This document shows, one piece after another, positions 33,989 through 44,782 of a stretch of 64,000 nucleotides of DNA. The notes under the pieces are model-generated. The model searched no databases. It saw only the letters and a list, made by a program, of their open reading frames with translations, and was not told the DNA's origin. Both the position numbers and the translations under genes were made by a program. Where the stretch lies: the NCBI GenBank assembly GCA_039111635.1, contig JBCAQO010000014.1, positions 1,922,001 through 1,986,000 on the forward strand, in the 5' to 3' direction. Source of the DNA: Heterobasidion occidentale. Lineage: Eukaryota > Basidiomycota > Agaricomycetes > Russulales > Bondarzewiaceae. How positions within the stretch are numbered: position 1 is the stretch's first letter; the number at the start of each line of letters is the position of its first letter.

Positions 33989-34494
33989 TCATAGTGAGAA
34001 ATCAATCTCCTTTTCTGATTCCGTCGTATGCAGAATTTTGCTACTGTTTGAGGTGCACCATGTAATCGGTGTCGACAGATATTGGCATGCGCAAACTTGG
34101 CAAAGGTCCCTATGTCACGGCAGCGCGTCTTTACGTTGTGAGCCCCCATGTTTGTCGCTTAGCCCCAGGCATTCCAAGCTTGAATACTACCTTTCTCAGA
34201 TATGTGTGGAAGGTCACCTTTTTTGCTCTTTTCATATGTTTCGTCCGGTGAAGTCCTAATCGTTATTTACACGTCCAACCCGGAAGCTCATCTGGCGCAG
34301 ATGATTTTTAAGCGCTTCTAGAAGCGTGCTCAATGTGACTGCCAGACATGAGAGGGCGCAGTCTTTGCATCGTGGGCATGGTGCGGTCCAGATAGAAGCC
34401 TGTGTATGCTGCGCGCCAGGCATGGGAGCCGAACGATACAAGACCATCAGCTCAGCGAGGTGCTGCACACCTCACCTTCTCAGACTGTCATATC

Positions 34495-35391
34495 ATGATT
34501 GCTGTCGAGCCTGCCTCCATCCCGCCCTCATCGTCGGTGTCGACTCCAAAACTGGAGCCACTCGATGCAGAACAGCAGCTTGCTCCTGTGCGAGATATCT
34601 TCTTTTACTTCGAAACCGTGGTTTTTTTGGTGAGTTGCGCAATCCTACTCAGCCTGGAAATCACGGGCAATACTTCTGACAGAGAAGGGTCGTAGGTTGA
34701 AAACACCCTCTTCAGGGTCCCTCGGTACGGACTCGAGAATGATGAAGGTGTTTTCGGTATATTTTCCATGCCACATGTAGGCAAAGATAAAGAAGGAGCA
34801 AACGACAAGACACCTATAGTACTTCCTGATGGCATCACTGCATTCGACTTCAGAAGCTTCTTGAAGGCTAGCTATCCTCAGTTGCGTATGAGGTTCAGAA
34901 TGCATCTTTGAGTGACTAATATGTGATATTTACCCTGGCAGGCTCCCTGGCGTGTCTGCTTCTCTTACAGTGGACGAGTGGATGTCCGTGCTCAAACTCT
35001 CCGATATGTGGCAGTTCCCGAAAATGCGGTCAAAAGCGATCGATGCAACCGAGACACAGATTCAGAACTCGGGCGCGGTAGATATGATTCTGCTGGCCAA
35101 GAATATCGCATCTCCAGATGGCTGATCAAGGGCTATGAGACCTTGACAAGGCGCCCAGAACATATCACCGCTGACGAGAGAGAGCGTCTAGGTTTGGACA
35201 CGTTCTTACGACTGGTGGACGTGCGCGAGCAGAGCTGGAAGTATGCCTGCGACTATGGGATGTATGCGTCATACAACACGGTGTATGCACGAGATATACG
35301 AGGTAGTTTTGGGTTCAAGGATGCGATAGAAAAGATTTTCAAGGACGAATTGATGGAGGACGAGGAGTATCGCACAACCCATACAACCTAA
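34495..35391 (+). pseudogene. BTB/POZ family copy 3, single frameshift
   Basis: Exons at 34495-34629, 34696-34880 and 34942-35391 match the family pattern (IFFYFETVVFL, VENTLFRVPRYGLE, FDFRSFLKASYPQ, LPGVSASLTVDEWMSVLKL). The second exon is 185 nt rather than 188. At about 35099-35103 one base is missing in the codons for AKKYRIS (GCCAAGAATATCGC), moving the rest (RISRWLIKGYETL...MEDEEYRTTHTT) into another frame. Everything else is intact, so the lesion is either recent or a sequencing error. The donor after exon 2 is GTTGCG, weaker than GTGAGT or GTGCGT in the sister genes. Confidence 0.75.
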
Positions 35392-36667
35392 GGTACGTAG
35401 TCTTTCAAAATATACGACGACGAACTGCTCGCACTGATTCTAAGCCATGCCGCTGCTTAGCTCGTTTGTAGGTCTATCTATGCGTCTCTGTGCGACGTTG
35501 CATACAGCAATGTGTAAATACGTCAACGATGATACCAGTGTACTTTCTCGTACTTTCGTATCCATTCTCTCAATTTGGGAATCTCAATGTTCCTCTCTGA
35601 GCTACAACATAATATACGAGATTTCTTGATGTACCATCATGCAGTCTGGCGAAGTTCTGGCGACCCGCCTGTCCAATTCAAAAGCGTGAGAAATTTTGGT
35701 CGCACAGACTCGCATGCCTTCTCAAACGGACCGAACGCAATCAGCTACGTTCGACCAAATCACTCTTCAACGGGAAGGAGACTACTCCCCTTTGCAGCTT
35801 TTCCTTGCCTTTCGCTCATTTTCCATCCCTTCCATGCACTTCAAAACATCAATCTGAGTGTCAGACGAGAGCACACAACTCTTGGCGATACGAACACGGC
35901 GATGGTGGGTCGGAACGAGGGCCAAAAGTAGAGGTTGGAACAGCGATTAAATATTAGGAGCGGTCGTGTATTCGACTTATGTTGCTCTGGAATGGCAATT
36001 CACCTACATCTTGCTTCGTCCGGAGATCTGAGAGAGCGAACAGTCATCAGGAGCGTAGCTAGGCTAATCACCTCTTGGGCCCGGGAATACTGCTAGTACA
36101 AGCCTTCGTTGGATAGCAATACGGATGGCGAGCAATCCAAAACTGAACTGCGTTCGAATATAGACTCGTGCGCGAACCATCGGGTGAGTGAAGTTCATTT
36201 CCATCATCTTGTTTTTCTGTCTTCTCGCGCAGGTTGCAAAGACATGATTTTTTTACAACGATCGTGCAGGTGCTGTCTAGATCAGAGAAGCTATTTGAGC
36301 AGGCGCAGAATTTGATTTCAAAAGTGCACAGAATCGCTGTGATGTTTGTTCTAGGCACGCGTGGATCGCTGTTCTGCCCTTCAATCATTGTCTTGTCGGT
36401 TTCTTACTCGTGCTTCTTGCTAGCACTTGGCCTCTTCTATCCATGTTCTCTCCGCCTCTCCCCCTTTCCGCCGTCTCTACCTTCAGCCAGTATCTATCGC
36501 AGACTCTCAACATCTTGTGTCACACCATCCATCTTATACACAACCTCGCAGTCTCTGCGCGGACGTTCCTACAACATTGCATCAATGCTGCGCACAGGAT
36601 ATACAAAGGTCCATAAAAGACATGCCGTTATTAAGGAGCAGCAGCTTCGTCCTTGCCTCATCACATC
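35392..36667. other. Intergenic within the BTB array
   Basis: No coding feature supported; scattered short frames only. Confidence 0.5.
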
Positions 36668-37602
36668 ATGATCTCCAGGCGGCCTGTCAGCCAACAATTC
36701 TCTCTAGCTTCCGAAAACCTGAAGGAAGAATGCGTCGATATAGCGGAATGTGCTTCAATGATAGATGGTCTACATCTCGAGACTGTATTTTTCTTGGTAA
36801 GATTTTATTAGAAATGCTTGCGAAGGCAACTGGCAGATCCCAAGGTACGGGCTCCTCTGACATGATAATATGCGCTATAGGTTGAAAACACTCTCATCAA
36901 CGTCCCTCGATACGTACTCAAGGATGGCGAAGGTGTATTTGCCGACATGTTCTCGATGCCCCAAGGCGAAACTGTGCAGGAGGGATCAAGTGATAGTTTT
37001 CCCATAGTCCTTTCCGCTGATATCACTGTATTCGACTTCGAGAATTTTCTCAAGGCCAAGTCTGCTCAGTAAGTATAGGTTCCATCAGTATACGATAGAT
37101 GCTTGATATTTTTTTTGTTTATCTCAACAGGCTCGTCGGCGGGTCTGCTTCTCTCACAGTAGAAGAGTGGCTGTCCGTACTCAAACTGTCAGATCTATGG
37201 GAGCTTCTAGAATTGCGGACAAAGGCGATCGATGCAGTTGAGAGTCATAATCAAGACTTGGACACAGTGGATATGATTTTGTTGGCCAAAAAGTACTGTG
37301 TTTCGAAATGGTTAACCCGGGGCTACGAGGTGCTAGCAAGGCGCACAGACGTTATCACGCCCGACGAGAGTGTGCGTCTGGGGGTCTACACCTCCTGTCG
37401 GCTGGCAGAGGTGCGAGACAAGAGCTGGAAGTATGTTTGCCACTATGGGATGCGTGGGCTGAGCCACGCGTATTATGCGCGGGACTATCGAGGGTGTTTT
37501 GATTTTGCAGAGGAAGTGCGCGCAGTTTTCAGGGACGAGTTGATGGAGGACGAAGAGTACCGCGCTGTCTATCTGAAGCAAAGGTATGCATTTCCACCAT
37601 GA
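36668..37602 (+). CDS. BTB/POZ domain protein, copy 4
   Basis: Three exons: 36668-36796, 36881-37068 and 37131-37602, giving 262 aa starting MISRRPVSQQFS. The BTB core is present (LHLETVFFL, VENTLINVPRYVLK, FADMFSMPQGE, FDFENFLKAKSAQ), then LTVEEWLSVLKLSDLWELL and LLAKKYCVSKWLTRGY. It is the most divergent intact copy in the first half. The stop at 37600-37602 lies in what would be the last intron of copies 2 and 5; an alternative splice from 37583 to an acceptor near 37650 would give a slightly different C-terminus. It is unclear whether the basic tail has been lost. Role unknown beyond BTB-mediated interaction. Confidence 0.75.
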
Positions 37603-37937
37603 ACCGGGGAGGACAATGGAATCAGCTGACCGTTGTCATGTCGTACTTCAGTACGTGCCGGTGAACACAACAACGTATTTTGGACCTTCTAACACGTCTT
37701 GTCATCGATTGTCGCAGGTCTGTACACTCTCTCTGGTCCCGGGTATTCCTATACAACTGACGATATTGCATCAGTGCGGGTAGTCGCGAGGTTCCTCGAT
37801 GCAACTACAGCAATTCGTCTAACCTCTTGTCTGTGTTTTGTCTTCTGCTCTTCGACCCTAAGCAATGTATCCTGTTGGACCTGTTTTTCATTCTCGATAC
37901 TCTATGTGATGTATGGTATGATTTCTTTTTGCTTGCC

Positions 37938-38160
37938 GCATGTCTGGGGTCGAGGTTCCAGCGGACTCTTCTTTGACATCATCGCACCTTCCCTCCGAAA
38001 CTATATGGAAACTCAGCCTTCAAAGAAGACCTCGGGGATGCACCCCGAACCGCGCAGAATTTATTAACGGACCTCAAAAAAGGCGTTGTTTGCATCGTGT
38101 ATGATGCACATGCAGTATGGAAGATGCTGCGCACAGTGCACGAGGGTAGACCGTTAAAAT
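37938..38160 (+). repeat. Duplicated upstream segment (partner at 40350-40575)
   Basis: The 5' regions of BTB copies 5 and 6 share a recognisable segment containing GACCTCGGGGA(T/C)GCACCC and, further on, GTTTGCATCGTG. This shows that tandem duplication carried promoter-proximal DNA together with the genes. Confidence 0.6.
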
Positions 38161-38213
38161 ATCGCACTGCGGTCGATGTCGATAAATCCAGTTCCTCTTC
38201 CGACCGCTACGCT

Positions 38214-39220
38214 ATGATTTCTGATTCCTCTACCTCACTTTCCGCTGATCCAAGTGAAGGTACCTTGCTTCCGCTCGATCCAGGGGAACCCCCTCGTCCT
38301 CATCCAACCATTATATTTGCTCGCCCTCCTTTTTTGCGGGATAATTCCTTCTACTTCGAGACGGTGGTCTTTTTGGTGAGTTGTCATTGCCTGGTATTCC
38401 AAAATCCCAACATAATTGGAGACCTAGGCCGAGAATACGCTCTTTAGGGTGCCCCGATATGGGCTTGAAGCCGATGAAGGTGTCTTCGCTGGCATGTTTT
38501 CGATGCCGCAAGGAGAGAAGGCCAAGGAAGGATCAAGCGATGGCAATCCCATAATCCTTCCCGCTCAGGTCACCGCATTCGATTTCAAGAGTTTCCTCAA
38601 GGCCAGTTACCCTCAGTGAGTCTACACGCACCCGTAGCTGCGATGCAGATGGTGTTTATTTATGGGATTCTTATGGGATTCACCTCGACAGGCTACCAGG
38701 CGGATCCACTGATTTGACTGTAGATGAGTGGATGTCCGTGTTGAAACTCTCCGATATGTGGGAGTTTCCAAAGATGCGTACAAAGGCGATCGATGCAAGT
38801 GAGAGCGAAGTTCAAAAGTTAGGCGCCGTGGAGATGATTCTCCTGGCCAAGAAATACAGTGTCTCTGATTGGCTGACCAAGGGCTACGATATACTGGCAC
38901 GACGCCCAGAACATATCACGGCTGAGGAGAGAAAGCGTCTGGGCTTGGACACATTCGTGCGGTTGGCGGAGGTCCGCGAGAAAAGCTGGAACCATGCGGT
39001 GTTCGGACAAAACCCTTACAGTGCCTATGCGCAACAACAACGGAACCAGTTCGGTTTCGCAGATGCGATACAGGTGGCCTTCGAGGATGAATTGATGGAT
39101 GACAACGAATATCGCGCTGCCCACCGCGTTGATGGTAAGTACTCACACATCCAGTCTGATAATGCACTGAGACCATATGAAGCTGCGAAGGGAAAGAAAT
39201 CCAATAAGAAACGCAGATAG
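38214..39220 (+). CDS. BTB/POZ domain protein, copy 5
   Basis: Four exons: 38214-38375, 38428-38615, 38692-39134 and 39183-39220, giving 276 aa. The start MISDSSTSLSADPS resembles that of copy 6 (MISGPSLPADS). BTB core: FYFETVVFL, ENTLFRVPRYGLEADEG, FAGMFSMPQGEKAKEG, NPIILPAQVTAFDFKSFLK; then LTVDEWMSVLKLSDMW and LLAKKYSVSDWLTKGYDIL. It ends in a basic tail (KGKKSNKKRR). The last intron (39135-39182) is 48 nt with no stop, so unspliced mRNA would also give a full-length protein with 16 more residues. Broken copy 1 is closest to this gene by eye (both use LPGGST and the same codons around GAVDM/GAVEM). Confidence 0.8.
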
Positions 39221-40633
39221 ACGAGAGAGGAAGACGAGGCATGATTTGTCACAATTGAGGGGAGTCCTGTATGTCAGAAGTAGTCTCCATGGCTGTACGT
39301 ATTAGTACTTGCACAGAGCGAGCATCGAATCGGCGAGAGCCTCGGCCCCAGTTTGCACTCAGTAGCGTGGGAATCTCACCTTTCTCTAGCTTTCTCTGCG
39401 ATCTCCTAAGTCCTTACTGATGGTTGCACTTCTGGACCACTACGGCGCACAGTCATGCTCTCTGGCGACCCCGCAAGTCATGATGGTTGAACTTTAATGA
39501 GCTCAACGAAATACGAGCAAGCGTAGTACATTTGGCTACATTTGGTAACGAGGAGCGAAGGAAATGAGGGGAAGATAGGCCAGTGCATATGGCTGCTCGT
39601 GGCTATTGCAAAATTCCAGAGGTGAGCTTCTATTCTCTTTCTCTCGTTGGTATTCGTGTTGAGACAGATATACTCGTGAAACGTCTCATGTCGTCACAGA
39701 TTGCGCGTCATGGAGTGTTCTGTAGTCGCGCATGGAGAGTTCGAGACAATGGAGTAAGTGTGATTCTTGAACTTCTGCGGTGTTCATGTTGACTAAACTC
39801 TGAAGTCAAGTGCGTGCTAGTTGAGTGTCTGGATTCAATTAACGGGAGAGCGCCGCGGTCGGTGCCGTCGACAAGAGCATGGGTGTGACGAGGGAGGAAG
39901 ACGCAGGATCGACTATGCAACGTTCACGGTATCCGTCTTGAGTGGTCGGTACGTCTCCGATTATCTACTTTTGACGCATTACGCCTCATCTGCCTTAATA
40001 TCCACTTGGTTCCATGGTGATAATGCACCTCGTGTTATATGTAGACTCTAGTAATTGCCAGTGAACACCGATGCATCCTGAGCGGGCCAGCGACAGGCAA
40101 ATCGTCGTTTAGGTGGTACCACACGGCATGGACACACGTTGAACTTACCTTGTTGTTCACGCTCGGAAGTCCGAGAGCTTTCTTTACAGTCAGCTATGCG
40201 CAGCTAACGACATTGGCGCCTACGCACCTTTGACACCATCGCCGAAATCGGTCTTATCTCTTCTCTGAGTGCGCTTTATCCGTGTCCACTTGCATTTTCA
40301 AGTCACGTATTGTCCTCAAACTTCGAATCTTGGTATCTGATCCTTAACAATAATGGACAGTGCAGGTACCATGAACCTGCCGCATGGTTTGGACTGGAGT
40401 CCCGGCGCAGTCCTCACGCCTACTTTGATTCTGTATGGAAGCCTATCCTTCGCAGATGACCTCGGGGACGCACCCTCAAGCGCGCAGAGTATCTTGATGG
40501 ACGTAAAAGAAGACCTTGTTTGCATCGTGGACGATGTGAAAGGCTGTCTAGTTGCTGCGGAAGGGGGTCAATAAATTATCGCACTGTGGTTGATCACCCT
40601 CCGTCTCTCCTCTCATCGCCCCGTCGCTGCATT

Positions 40634-41559
40634 ATGATCTCAGGTCCCTCTCTTCCCGCTGATTCAAAGGAGTCCACACCTCCGCTTCCTACCAATTCAC
40701 AGGAATTCCAGGCTCATTCAACTCCTGTCAATTCAAGCCAACGTCCTTCTCTCAAGCGGGATCGGGTTTTCTATCTCGAGACTGTGGTTTTTCAAGTGAG
40801 TCCTCGCTCATGATATCTACAAGCGCTTCAGCAGCTCGCCTGGTGTAGATACTTCTGACACATGAACGAGATATAGGTCGAGAACATCCTCTTCAGAGTT
40901 CCCAAATTTGGGCTCGAAGACGATGAGGGAGCCTTCGCTGATATGTTTCTGGTACCTCAAGGGGGAAAGGAGAAGGAAGGGTCGAGTGACGATAATCCCA
41001 TAATCCTCCCCAGTCAGGTCACCATCTTCGGCTTCACGTGCTTCCTGAAGGTCACTTACCCTCAGTGAGTGAAGTCATAATCCATAGTTTGGACACAACC
41101 GATGTTTATCTCGGCAGGCTACCGGGCGGATCTGAAGTTTTGAGTACAGACGAGTGGATGGCCGTGCTCGAACTTGCCGATATGTGGCAGTTGCCAAAGA
41201 TGCGGAAGAAGGCGATTGCTGCGACGGAGAATGATATCCAGAACTCTGGCGCAGTTGAGATGATTCTCCTGGCCAGGAAGTATCGTATTTCCAGTTGGTT
41301 GATCAAGGGATATGGTATACTGGCACGACGCCCAGACCAAATCACATCTGACGAGAGGGAACGTCTGGGCTTGGAGACATTTATGCGGCTGGTTGGAGTA
41401 CGCGAGAAGAGCTGGAAGTATGCGGTATACGAGACTGGCAGTCGGAATCACCTTGCATCACAACTGCATGCCAGGTTTGACTTCGATAGCGAGGTCCAGG
41501 CGGTCTTCAAAGATGAGTTGATGGAGGACGAAGAGTATCGTGTCGCCCATAGGAATTGA
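40634..41559 (+). CDS. BTB/POZ domain protein, copy 6
   Basis: Three exons: 40634-40795, 40877-41064 and 41118-41559, giving 263 aa. It starts MISGPSLPADSKES. The core is VFYLETVVFQ, VENILFRVPKFGLEDDEG, FADMFLVPQGGKEKEG, NPIILPSQVTIFGF, then LSTDEWMAVLELADMWQLPK and LLARKYRISSWLIKGYGIL. It ends MEDEEYRVAHRN at 41559 without the lysine tail. First and second exon lengths (162 and 188 nt) are identical to copy 5. Rightmost member of the array; the next gene is the unrelated lipase. Confidence 0.8.
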
Positions 41560-42256
41560 GGTGCGTCTCCAGAAAACCCGCCTGATTATGAATCTGTTTC
41601 TTTTGCTCTAATGTCGTGCTATGATCTATGGTGGCTTGCATGGCTATATGTAGCGTTTCTGTAGAATGCGGTTCAAATCGAACAAACCGACTCCAGATCT
41701 CAAACATTCGTCTCGTTTGAAGCTTCAAGTTTGGATGTTCCAGTTCCGGATGCCTCGGAAATTATTGACGAAGATTAACTTCGGCTTCAGAAATAATTCC
41801 GAGCTGATGCATCATGGTGCATATCGTGGCCCTGAGTAAGATTGCGTGTGCGTTTCGGCCATGCATCTCGTGAAGAAGGCAATATAAATCCACCTAGCTG
41901 AGTGCTAAGCGCTAAACGCTGAGGCTCCGATGTTTTCAAGGCACTCCTTCAGATCACTCCTTCAGATAAAAGAAACGTGCGTCATTTTCAATGACTCATC
42001 TTCTTTTGACTGGCTCAATGCTCATATGTCGCCATCAAAACGACTATAAGGATATTCATCAGCTGTGATTGGGACAGTCATCGCACCTCGCCCTTGCCGT
42101 TCGTAAGTCTGGATTAAACGTCTTGACTCTTGCCTCGCAGACGCGTCACTGCTTTGTTAGCCCGGCAGACCAGCAGAATGCCCTTATAAATACTCACGGC
42201 TCCTTTGCACAAATTTTCCCATCTCTAATTATCGTCGTCGTTCAACTCGCCTTATC

Positions 42257-44782
42257 ATGAAGTCGTTCTTACAGGTATGTAGTGCGGCGCTGCTCGTGTT
42301 CGCCTTGAGCGTCGAATTTGGGATGGCGGAGTCGCGTCTCAGAATCTGAGCTCTTCGAGTCGACCGACTGTGCGCCTAGACCACGGGACGTTCCTGGGAA
42401 ATGGCTCAGGCAATGTCTCGCACTTTCTCGGCATACCTTATGCCCTTTCCCCGTACGTCCATCGAGCCCCTACATGCACGCAGGCCACGCTACTGAATCG
42501 ATTCGTTTGAAACAGCACTGGAGACCGTCGCCTGCGTCTCCCCGAACCGCATCTACCGTACAATGGCACGTACAACGCCACGACATTCGGCTTGTCGTGT
42601 TCCCAGCAACCCACGATACCGGTCATCCCGAACGAAGAAATCGCGCAGATCTTGGCTGGCTCCGCTCTGCACTCAAGCGAGAACTCGCAAGGCTAAGATC
42701 GTTCGCGATTTTTCAATACACTAGTCTTCGATGGATTCTGATGCGATGCAGGTCTTACCGTCAACGTGTGGGTTCCCAAGAATATCACAAGGATATCAAA
42801 GCTACCTGTGATGGCGGTATGTAGTCCGAAAATGTGCGAGAAATCATTTCTTACATTTTGCGGTCCGGCAGTATATCTACGGCGGTGAGCGCATCGCGTC
42901 TTTTTACATCTACGATGCTCAGCACGATCAATCTAGGCGGGTTCCAATCAGGAGAGACTGCGACGTAACACATTTGCCATCCGAAACTACATTACTGTAG
43001 GCTGATCATGTTTCGTAGATACGACGGTGGCGTCATTGTGCAAAGGTCACTCGACTTGGGTTTGCCCGTGGTCTATATCAGCATGAACTACCGGTGAGCC
43101 TCTTTGTTTTCCTGACATATTTCGCAAGATTGAATTGCATTTTCTTGAATGTTAGATTATCTGGTGCGTTATTTAAACTCTGAAAGTGTTTGCTTTCTCG
43201 GCATTGATTTATTGCAACTTTGCAGCCTATGGGTTTCTGGGTGGAGCTGAGATCAAGAACGCCGGCGTTGGGAACCTTGGCCTGCAAGATCGTGAGTGCG
43301 ATGGATCTTATTCAAGCTTTTTCCAGCGTGAAAGCTTTCCTCTTGTCCAGAACGTCTTGCCCTGCGATGGATCCAGAAGTACATCGACGCGTTCGGTGGA
43401 GATCCGAAGAAAGTGATCATGTGCGTAGACGATCATTTCAGCATTGGGCATCCGCGTCAGTCGAGTTAATTGCACCACTTCAGCTGGGGCGAGAGCGCAG
43501 GCGCGATATCGGTCGGGACGCACATGCTCACCAACGACGGTAACGCCGAGGGACTGTTTCGCAGCGGCATCATGCAGTCCGGCTCGCAGCTACCCGTCGG
43601 CGACATCACGCACGGGCAGAAGTACTATGACTTCATAGTTGAGCGGACAGGGTGTGCGGGCGCGAACGATACGCTGCAGTGCCTGCGCCAGGTGCCGTAC
43701 GAGGTGTTCCAGGCTGCATCAAACAGCACACCATCGATATTCGATTACCAAGTAGGCTGGAAGATATTTGTTACGTCATTGGTATGAGAGGTGTTGATTT
43801 TTGGGGTTTGAAGTCTGTGCAGCTGCCGTGGTGGCCGCGAGTTGACGGGGTGTTCTTGAAAGAGAATGCACAATTGCTCATCGAGCAAGGAAAGGTCGCA
43901 GACGTGCCTTTTATCTCGGGTGCGTCCTAACAGTCTCCTTGGTTCGACGTTGGAGACTAACTGCTTATCCTCAGGGGATTGCGACGACGAAGGGACGTTC
44001 TTCTCGCTGAGTTCCCTCAATGTCACGTATGTCGCTCCCATCACCGTTGCCTTTATGCTCTGTTCAACGTACGCATTCGAATTCAATCCAGGACCAACGA
44101 CGAAGCACGCGGGTATATAGCATCAAACTACTACCCCCAGGCCACCGCGGACGACATCGACCGCTTGATGGCGCTCTACCCCTCCGACCCCGCACAGGGC
44201 TCGCCGTTCGACACAGGCGCAGATAACGCACTGTCGCTGCAGTACAAACGCCTCGCCGCACTCCAGGGCGACATCGTGTTCCAAGCGCCGCGCCGATTCT
44301 TCCTGCGTGCACGAGCAGACGCGCACCAGCGCATCTGGGCCTTCCATATGCGCGCATTTCTCCCCTCCTCCAATATGATGCATCACTCACACCTGCGCTC
44401 AATCGATGCCGCAGTGTCCAAGCGCCTGAAGAGCCTGCCGTATATGGGTGCGGTGCGTCCTCTCTGTTTTTCTCTCTCCCCTCGCACGCGCGCGGGGCTT
44501 GCAGCTCGGCTGATGCGCGACGCACAGTACCACGGGTCCGACGATGTGTACGGGTCCGGGAACCCCGACCTGGTCGGCTTCTTCATCCGCTTCGCGCACA
44601 CGCTCGACCCCAACGTCGGCGTACCCGGCACCGGCACCGTGCACTGGCCGCGGTACTCGCACGCGTCGCCCACGATGATGACCTTCCAGGAGGGCGCGGT
44701 CCCGCTCGCGCTCTCCAACGACACGTACAGGTCGGAGGGCTTGGAGCTTCTGACGCAGCTGACTCTGGAACATCCTTTCTGA
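42257..44782 (+). CDS. Secreted type-B carboxylesterase / lipase
   Basis: An alpha/beta-hydrolase of the Candida rugosa lipase type that hydrolyses carboxyl esters. My model has 16 exons and 533 codons in frame: 42257-42274, 42343-42452, 42516-42691, 42752-42816, 42872-42884, 42937-42964, 43019-43093, 43156-43163, 43226-43291, 43351-43420, 43484-43751, 43814-43919, 43975-44026, 44092-44345, 44415-44452 and 44528-44782. The catalytic triad is visible: Ser in WGESAGAISVG, Glu in GDCDDEGTFFS, His in YHGSDD. The oxyanion loop YIYGGGFQSG is present. The first intron is uncertain: removing 42275-42342 deletes a hydrophobic stretch (VCSAALLVFALS) that would otherwise make a signal peptide, so a shorter intron is likely. 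The intron at 42692-42751 is GC-AG. The donor at 44346 is mutated (see findings). TTATAAATA at 42184 is a likely TATA box. Confidence 0.82.

Noticed and set aside
35575..35931. 118-codon frame in the BTB array
   Set aside because: No BTB motif and no paralogue at equivalent places in the other intergenic regions.
44346..44414. AT-AC (U12-type) intron in the lipase
   Set aside because: The segment starts AT but ends AG and lacks a U12 donor consensus; a mutated GT donor is simpler given the GT in the duplicate.
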